Assembly: GCA_002314525.1 (NCBI GenBank)
Contig: DCGE01000056.1
Coordinates: 1-8,419 of the forward strand
Direction of reading: 5' to 3'
DNA: 8,419 bases
Source of the DNA: Prevotellaceae bacterium UBA1786
GTDB lineage: Bacteria; Bacteroidota; Bacteroidia; Bacteroidales; Bacteroidaceae
Part shown: one piece after another, positions 1 through 6,800 of the stretch
Layout of the letters: each line of letters starts with the position of its first letter
Numbering within the stretch: the stretch's first letter is position 1
Translations under genes and position numbers: made by a program
Notes under the pieces: model-generated
Database searches by the model: none
What the model was told of the DNA's origin: nothing
The model's input: the letters and a program-made list of their open reading frames with translations, nothing else

Positions 1-950
1 TGAAGGTAGGTGAGTGGGTACTGGCAGTAGGTAACCCATTCAACCTTACAAGTACTGTGACAGCTGGTATTGTGAGCGCTAAGGCTCGTGGTATGGGTGC
101 TAACAAGGGTGGTATTGAGTCGTTCATTCAAACCGACGCTGCCATCAACGCAGGTAACTCAGGCGGTGCATTGATCAATGCTCGTGGTGAACTTGTAGGC
201 ATCAATGCCATGCTCTACAGTCAGACAGGCTCGTTCACAGGCTATGGTTTTGCCATCCCAACTTCCATTGTAAAGAAGGTGGTAAGCGATCTGCAGCAGT
301 ATGGTAAGGTTCAGAGGGCAATGTTCGGTGTGAGCGGTATGACTCTCCACGACTACATCGATTCAAAGAAACAGGAAGACGAGAAATTCAAGGCTGACTT
401 CGGTGTGAATGAGGGGGTTTACATAGCAGAGGTTGTTGATGACGGTGCTGCAGCTGAGGCTGGTTTGAAGGAAGGTGATGTGATAGTAAGCGTTGACGGC
501 AAGAAGATTACAAAGATGTCGGAACTTCAGGAATCCACAACCAAATACCGTCCGGGCGACAAGGCTGAAGTTGGCTATATCCGCGACAAGAAGGAAAAGA
601 CAACTACTGTGATATTCAAGAACTCTCAGGGTAGCACTAAGGTGGTAAAACCTCAGGACTTTGCAATACTCGGTGCTGAGTTCAAGGAACTGACCGACAG
701 TCAGAAGAAGGATCTTAAGATGTCGTATGGTGTTCAGGTGGATAAACTCTCGGATGGTCCGCTGAAGAATGCCGGCATAGAAAAGGATTTCATAATTATG
801 AAGGTGAACAACCAGAACATCAAGACGGTGAAAGATCTTGAATCAGCCTTCAAGGCTGCTCAGAACAGTGAGACTCAAACCCTCTTCATCTGGGGAAAGT
901 ATCCATCAGGAAAGACTGGCAGCTATGCCGTAGCTCTTGGAGATGAGTAG
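1..950 (+). CDS. htrA: Do-family (HtrA/DegP/DegQ-like) periplasmic serine endoprotease, 5'-truncated
   Basis: This is the C-terminal 315 residues of a Do/HtrA protease; the frame is open from base 3 and ends at TAG 948-950. Family members degrade or refold misfolded envelope proteins in the periplasm. Seen here: the strand ending in GNPF (bases 30-41), the catalytic serine in the GNSGG motif (Ser codon TCA at 159-161), and the conserved YGFAIP strand after the active site. Two PDZ domains follow, the first centred on the GVYIAEV...GLKEGDVI stretch (about 414-610) and the second at about 670-945. The signal peptide and the catalytic His and Asp would lie upstream of the window. A GTG at 57 is an internal Val codon, not a start, because conserved HtrA sequence continues upstream of it. 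The gene converges on the phosphatase/NRPS operon across a terminator, so a functional link is unlikely. Family assignment is secure; the choice between DegP and DegQ is not. Confidence 0.95.
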   Translation, partial: KVGEWVLAVGNPFNLTSTVTAGIVSAKARGMGANKGGIESFIQTDAAINAGNSGGALINARGELVGINAMLYSQTGSFTGYGFAIPTSIVKKVVSDLQQYGKVQRAMFGVSGMTLHDYIDSKKQEDEKFKADFGVNEGVYIAEVVDDGAAAEAGLKEGDVIVSVDGKKITKMSELQESTTKYRPGDKAEVGYIRDKKEKTTTVIFKNSQGSTKVVKPQDFAILGAEFKELTDSQKKDLKMSYGVQVDKLSDGPLKNAGIEKDFIIMKVNNQNIKTVKDLESAFKAAQNSETQTLFIWGKYPSGKTGSYAVALGDE

Positions 951-970
951 GAGTAATGTTGTCATATAGT

Positions 971-1008
971 AAAAAAGTGCCGTCCGATTTTGGATGGCAC
1001 TTCTTTTT
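971..1008. terminator. Bidirectional intrinsic terminator between convergent genes
   Basis: A 9-bp stem pairs 977-985 with 992-1000 (one G-T wobble) around a 6-base loop at 986-991, and A-T pairs extend it to 975/1002. Six A's precede it (971-976) and a T-rich run follows (1001-1008). On the plus strand it terminates the protease transcript. Read on the minus strand the A run becomes six T's, so it also terminates the phosphatase transcript. It sits in the 84-base gap between the two convergent stop codons, where such an element is expected. Confidence 0.9.
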
Positions 1009-1034
1009 CACCATATGTTGCAGCATTAATATTA

Positions 1035-2678
1035 CTAACTTCGTGTCAGGTGGCAGATAGTGATGTCGTCGCTTTGAGGAGCCTTGCCGGTAAAGAGACG
1101 TATTTCCTTCACGATATTACTGATAGTATTGTCATCTTTAAGGATGCCAATCAGACTATCCTCCTTGAAATACTTGTCTTTTTCGTCTTTGGCTTCTGTA
1201 ACCCCGTCGGTGTAGAGAATCAGTGTGTCCTGACTGGCGAAAGGAATTTCATCGCATCGGTAGTTGAATCCTTCAAACAGACCAAGTGCGATATTAGGTA
1301 GAAGGTTCTTGTATTCTGGTTTTCTGCTGTCGGCTGGTATGATAATCGGACGTGTATGACCGGCATTACACAAAGTGATGCTGTCGCCATGAACACAGCC
1401 GATAATAGCAGTACAGAAAGTCATGGATGGATTGTTCTCGGAAATGCTGTCATTGATTTGGCTCATGATTCCAACTGGGTCCTGAGTGTAGCGAACTGCA
1501 TTGCGGAACAGGGATACGACTTGTGTCATGAAGAGTGCGGCAGACATCCCCTTACCAGATACATCCCCTATGATGAAGATGAGTTTGCCATTCTTGAATA
1601 TGTAGTCGTAGAGGTCACCTCCAGCTGTTATGGCTGGTTTCAGGAAGTTGTCGAGGTGAAGGTCTTTAACTGTATATTCTGTCGGTTTAAGAATGCTCAT
1701 CTGTAGGTTTGCTGCAAGCTTGAGCTCGTCTTCTGCGGCAGCCTTCTGCCGCATGTTCTTGCTCATCTGACGGAATATGATGTAGCAGCAGAAGAACATC
1801 AGGAACATTCCGAATATGGATGTGAGCGTGATAACCCAATTCGTTGTTTCTGCCTCTTGATAGACGGCATCTTCCAGACATGTCGTCTTGATTGTCCATG
1901 GAGCATAGTCAGTATTACGCATATAGGTGCAGTATTCTTTGTCGTCGTCTTTCTGTATCGGTTCCTTCGGGTATGATGCGAACACCTTTCCATGCTCGTC
2001 TAGAAGTTGCATCTGTGATCGTTCTTCTCCGTATGGTAGATGATACCGCAGTTTTTCAGATATAGCATCCACTCCAATGCTGATGATGAAAGCTCCGAAA
2101 AACCGATTGTCATCAAGAGCAAGCGGTACATATATGTTTATGAACAGACCTTGTACTCGTGACTTATTCGAAGGCATGGCCCAGAAAGTCTTGCGGCTTT
2201 TTTTCAACTTCTGGTAATGTTCCGATTTCATGAAATCGTAGACGCCTGACAATTCATGGCGTTCCGTGTCCCCATGTTCAATGGTAGGCACAAATGCATG
2301 CTGCATGTTGAAATAGTCATGGCAGACAGTGCTGTCAACGACAAACATGGCACTTTGGTAGTATTGGTTCAGATTGATGAACTGCTCCAGATAGTCATAG
2401 ACATATTGCTTGAAAAAAATCAAATAGTCCCGGTTGATGATGAGCTGGTCGCTTTTGTCAGTTGACTCGGAATAGAAGAGGAATGAAAGGAAATTATAGG
2501 CTGATCTTTGTGTCAGCAGTATGTCGCCCTCAAGTTCTTTGCAGAATCGGTCAAGCATTATGTCGTTCAACTGCTCCGCTGCCTTTTCTGCTTTTTTGTT
2601 TGTGTATATGTTCGTGACAATAAGAGTTGCCACGAATACCGCAATTGTAGTGATGAGTGTGATGAAAATCCGTTTCAT
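1035..2678 (-). CDS. Membrane sensor with SpoIIE/RsbU-type PP2C serine/threonine phosphatase domain
   Basis: A 547-residue protein. A short positive N terminus (MKR) leads into TM helix 1 at about residues 4-25. An extracytoplasmic region (27-280, Cache-like in size and placement) follows, then TM helix 2 at about 281-303. A cytoplasmic linker with the pattern typical of SpoIIE proteins (LKLAANLQ, 319-326) leads into a PP2C domain (about 340-547). Metal-binding acidic residues are present: GGDLYD (Asp355, Asp358), IGDVSGKG (Asp372), YTDG (Asp491) and SDD (537-538). The phosphatase should therefore be active. No HAMP domain is evident. Family members such as RsbU dephosphorylate STAS anti-anti-sigma proteins; the substrate here is unknown. 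ATG 2678 is preferred over an in-frame TTG at 2708, because the TTG start adds ten residues overlapping the NRPS gene and places polar residues ahead of the MKR signal-anchor start. It lies 4 bases after the NRPS stop, so it is the distal gene of that operon. Confidence 0.93.
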   Translation of the reverse strand: MKRIFITLITTIAVFVATLIVTNIYTNKKAEKAAEQLNDIMLDRFCKELEGDILLTQRSAYNFLSFLFYSESTDKSDQLIINRDYLIFFKQYVYDYLEQFINLNQYYQSAMFVVDSTVCHDYFNMQHAFVPTIEHGDTERHELSGVYDFMKSEHYQKLKKSRKTFWAMPSNKSRVQGLFINIYVPLALDDNRFFGAFIISIGVDAISEKLRYHLPYGEERSQMQLLDEHGKVFASYPKEPIQKDDDKEYCTYMRNTDYAPWTIKTTCLEDAVYQEAETTNWVITLTSIFGMFLMFFCCYIIFRQMSKNMRQKAAAEDELKLAANLQMSILKPTEYTVKDLHLDNFLKPAITAGGDLYDYIFKNGKLIFIIGDVSGKGMSAALFMTQVVSLFRNAVRYTQDPVGIMSQINDSISENNPSMTFCTAIIGCVHGDSITLCNAGHTRPIIIPADSRKPEYKNLLPNIALGLFEGFNYRCDEIPFASQDTLILYTDGVTEAKDEKDKYFKEDSLIGILKDDNTISNIVKEIRLFTGKAPQSDDITICHLTRS

Positions 2679-2697
2679 TGTATTATCGTTTATCCTT
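2676..2697 (-). promoter_or_regulatory. Start region of the phosphatase gene, inside the NRPS 3' end
   Basis: The NRPS stop (TAA, 2685-2683) is followed after 4 bases by the phosphatase ATG (2678-2676). An AAGGA sequence lies at 2697-2693 within the last NRPS codons, but it is 14 bases from the ATG, longer than ideal for a Shine-Dalgarno. The bases just before the ATG are A/T-rich, as is common in Bacteroidetes, where ribosomes depend little on Shine-Dalgarno pairing. The geometry favours reinitiation by ribosomes finishing the NRPS. The coupling is inferred, not shown. Confidence 0.5.
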
Positions 2698-3843
2698 GAA
2701 GAAATCAAATGCAGCTATTGCACTGATGAATTGGCTCACATAGTTCCATGACGTCATATTCCAATGAAAACCAAGTCGGGCAAGTACGCGGTTGGTGAAC
2801 TGGTTGTCGGCTGAAAGATAGACGACCTTGTCTTTGCCTGCTGTGTAGGCAAGCATTGACTGAAGTATGGCTGCCTTCTCAGGGTCTTTGCCTGCTTCCT
2901 GTAGGAGTGACTGGAATTGGTCTTCCTCAACTTCCCTGATGTTAGCTCCGAGTGTAACTGCCATCTCATGGACTACGTCGCCGAGTATGATGCGGTGGTT
3001 GTTGACAGGATGGAATACCACACATTCCTTCGGTGTCTCGGAAAGCAGAAGTACTGCTCTTGCCACTTCGTCAATCGGAGAGAATTCCATCGTACCTTCG
3101 GCTCTGCCATAACTGATAGCTCCGAGCATCTGGAAGATGTGAAGACGACCCATTGATGAGTTGCTACGGAAGTTGATCTGGAACTCTCCGTCGTCGGTTC
3201 GTGGAGAGAGGTTGCCTAATCGCATGACTTTTCCGATGAGACCTTTCTCTGTGACGGCCTCAAACAAAATGCGTTCGGCAATGAATTTGGAGTGTGCATA
3301 CTTGGATCTGAGCTTCTGACCTATATAACTCGTCTGTTCAGTGAGGGTGGTTTCAGTTGCAGGATTGCCGTTGACTGATTGTCCGGCTGTACTGCCTGTA
3401 CTTGTCTGGATAAGCCGCGCTTTTGTACGGAGACAGAAATCCACGCAGTTCTGCAGTCCACCTACATTGATATCCTCTATCTCTGTGCCCTCGGAGAAGT
3501 GCTTCACGATGGCTGCACAATTGATGAGGGTATAGTCACTTAGTTCAGTACCGACCTTCTCTTCAATCTTCGTGAAGGCTTCCGGATTGGTGACGTCACC
3601 ATCGATGACGATAATCTGACTGCCGAACATTGTTTTGAAGTTCTTCTCGAAATAGTAGAAGAGAAGATTTCGAAGGCGTGCCTCGCTCGTGACTCCGTTA
3701 TGTCCGTGACGTACAAGACAGATGACTTTGTATTGTGGATTCTCCTTCAGATGATTTTCCAACAGATCGTGAAGGATGTGAATGCCTAAGAATCCATTTG
3801 CTCCTGTGAGGATGATGTTCTCAAGTGGCATGCGATCACCTGC
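2683..3843 (-). other. NRPS terminal thioester reductase (R) domain
   Basis: An extended short-chain dehydrogenase-type domain of about 385 residues. It shows the Rossmann dinucleotide motif TGANGFLG (about 3807-3784), the conserved STGSTAG segment supplying the Thr/Ser of the active site, and a YAHSK motif with catalytic Tyr (3298-3300) and Lys (3286-3288). Domains of this family release the carrier-bound peptide as an aldehyde with NAD(P)H, and some reduce further to the alcohol; the sequence alone does not settle which. It replaces a thioesterase. Confidence 0.94.
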
Positions 3844-6800
3844 TTGGAAGTGTTCGAGTGTGTTCTCTCGGAGCAAAGCATCGATCTTTGCATAATCATA
3901 GTTGTTGACTTCAGGATCAGCGTCAATGTCTTCTGTTGTGCCTCCTCCTATTAATGCAGCCATCTGTTGTGCTGTCGGATTCTTGAATACCTCTGCGTAT
4001 GAGATGGTATATCCAAGATTAGTTGCTTCAATTACCACCCGTGTCGCCGAAAGCGACGAACCTCCGAGTTCAAAGAAGGAGTCTGCTGCACTTACTTTGT
4101 CAATTTCGAGAATGTTCGAGAAGATCTTGCAGAAGTCTTCTTCAATCTTGTTCGTAGGTGCAATATATTCACCTCCTACCTGTGCGAGAACAGGATCAGG
4201 GAGATGCTTTACATCCGTCTTCCCATTAGGTGTAAGTGGGAAGGCATCCATCTGCAGATAGGCACTCGGAACCATGTAGTGAGTGAGAGTCTTACTGATC
4301 TCAGCCTTCAAGTCCTCAACCTTGATCTCATGATCGGCAGTGAAGTATGCGCATAGATGGTCTTTACCTTGAAGTTTCTTGATCATTACAGCCACGTTCC
4401 TGACTCCATGAACCTTAGTGATTGCCGTCTCAACTTCGCCGAGTTCTATACGAAGACCGCGTAGCTTGACTTGATTGTCTTTACGACCGAGAACCATTAC
4501 GTTGCCGTCTGGCAACCAACGGGCATAGTCGCCCGACTTATATACTCTCTTGCCCTTGTATTCTACAAATCTGGCTGCGGTCTGTTCTGGTAGTTCGTTA
4601 TAGCCTAGTGCAACAGAATTTCCTCCGATGACTAATTCTCCGACAACTCCTATTGGCAGTTCATTGCCATCGTTGTCGATTATGAAGTTGGTGTAGTTGA
4701 CACATGGTTTCCCAATATGTGGAATTGTGCCATGTGTCAGTTCTGAGGCATGACTGTTTGCGATTGTCTCTGTCGGACCATATCCGTTGAAGATACGTAC
4801 GTTCGGGTATGACTGCAACTTTTGAAGTAGTGCCATTGAAAGTCCTTCACCACCTTGGTATGCAAGGTGGATATGGTGTGAGAATGCTTCATCGAAGGCC
4901 GGACTTTCGAGTAATTGCATAAACCGGCTCGTGGTTGCTGTCATACAGTCGATGCCGTATGTGTTGATGAGCCATGCCAGTCGGTTAGGGTCATTGCAAT
5001 CATCATCGCTTGCGAGAACCAAAGTCTTTCCTAGCATCAGCGGAGATCCCGTCTCCCATACACTCATATCAAATGAGATTGTTGTGATGCCCAATGCGGC
5101 ATGACATTCTTCGCGGAGACATTCCTGGATGATGTTCTGTGGGTGATGATAGTTGCATACACCCTTGTGCATGAGCTGTACTCCTTTAGGGCGTCCCGTG
5201 GAACCTGAGGTGTATATCAAGTATGCAAGGTCCTCAGGACTTACGTTTACGTTATCGTTATCATTATCGCCATCGTTCCCTTTTATCATCAACTCTTCAA
5301 TATCAATCGCCTTTTCTGGGAATTCACCGAGGCGGTCCTGGGTGGTGATGATGTACTTTGAACCTGAGTCTTCAAGTATGAGGTTTATTCGCTCTGTTGG
5401 ATATTTCGGGTCACATGGTATGTAGGCTCCGCCGGCTTTCAGCACTCCGTACTGCGACATGATCAGTCGGGAGGTTCGAGGCAGGAGAAGTGCGATGCGG
5501 TCACCTGTCTTGACACCTCTTTTGATAAGAGAGTGGGCGATTCGGTTCATGTGCTCGTTCAACTGAGCATATGTGAATGAATCATATAAGCCAGTGAATG
5601 GATTGAGTGCTACCAGTGCCGTATCGTCGGCATGAGTCTCTGCACTTTCTTCAAAAAGTTTGTGATAGAGCTGGATCGGTACTTCGGCCTTCTTGGTTTC
5701 GTGGAAGGTACTGATGAGTTCTGTCTGTTCCGGCGTGAGCATCGATATGGTCTTCAGCGATGCTTCAGGTGCTTTGAGCATGTTATGAAGTACCGTTCCC
5801 ATGGCATCAGCGAATCCCTGTGCCAATTCATGTGAATAGAGGGTGTTATCGTATTGAATCTGAATACCGCTCTCTTCGATGCTGATGGTGAATTTGAATT
5901 TCGGATTTGAACTACCGAAATGACAGAACTGCATCCTACCGTTGATGCCTGAATCAGGATTGTTGATAGCCAGTGCCTCACTGATACCTACTTGATATTG
6001 GAAGAAAAGGGTAGGGATGAGATCGAACTTATTTGCGATCTGGGCGAATGGATAAAACTCATGGTCAAGTGATTGTGTAAAATCTTCTGCCGTAGTCTTG
6101 ATGAAATTGAGTACTGAGCAGTCGGTTATGTGTGAAGTGATGGCAATCGTATTGACGAACATTCCGATGGTGTCGCTCACTGCAAGGTTGCTACGGCCGT
6201 TTGAGATAGTACACAGGCAGATATCCTTCGTGTTGGTGTAGCGACTGACAGTATAGAAGGCTGCTGCAAGGAAGAGCTGGGCAGGAGTGACTCCCAACTC
6301 CTTGGCACTCTTTGCTATGTATGTGTGATCTATTGTGTAGTCTGCATATTCAAGTGATGCTACATCACCTTCCTTCGGTACGAGGTCTTCTGTGATATTG
6401 GTTACTCCATCAACGGTCTTCAGACGTTCTGTGAAGAACTGCTCCGATTCCCTGTATTCAGGAGTGCCGACAGTGTTTTTCTCATTGTTGGCATGCTGGA
6501 AGTATGTATAGGTCTCTGCTTTAGGTGCCTTGCCTTCAAGTGCTTCGGCCAGCTGGCGGTTGAAGATGGCCTTCGATGCTCCGTCCATGACGAGATGCAG
6601 GGTGTCGAGAAGTAGGATTGGGGAGACTTGACCTTCTGTCTCCACTACTGTGGCACGGTACAGCGGACCTGTTGACAGTTTGAATGGTTTGATAAATTCC
6701 ATCTTGAACTTCTCAAATTCCTGCTGAGTTCTTAGTCTGACTATATCGACAATAGGTTCAAAATCTTTTGGATTGACCTGAATGACATCGGTACCGTCAA

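Noticed and set aside
57..59. GTG at 57 as the protease start
   Set aside because: Conserved HtrA sequence ([11 protein letters not shown]) is encoded directly upstream in the same frame.
990..1301. Plus-strand open frame antisense to the phosphatase 3' end, starting inside the terminator
   Set aside because: It lies over the catalytic PP2C coding region, shows no recognisable domain, and would begin in the terminator hairpin.
1035..1770. HAMP or histidine-kinase domain after TM helix 2 of the phosphatase
   Set aside because: The linker after TM2 is only about 35 residues and goes directly into the PP2C domain; no HAMP or kinase motifs are visible.
2676..2708. TTG at 2708 as the phosphatase start, giving 557 residues
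   Set aside because: It adds ten polar residues overlapping the NRPS end. The ATG at 2678 begins with MKR followed directly by a TM helix and sits 4 bases after the NRPS stop.
3902..4261. Plus-strand open frame of 119 codons (and similar ones at 7865-8233 and 5153-5425) inside the NRPS
   Set aside because: All are antisense to conserved NRPS domains, are Ser/Pro/Leu-rich low-information translations, and have no family features.
5673..5716. A possible epimerase or second condensation domain in the C-A2 linker
   Set aside because: The stretch between C6 and the A2 domain is only a short linker, with no second HHxxxDG-like motif.
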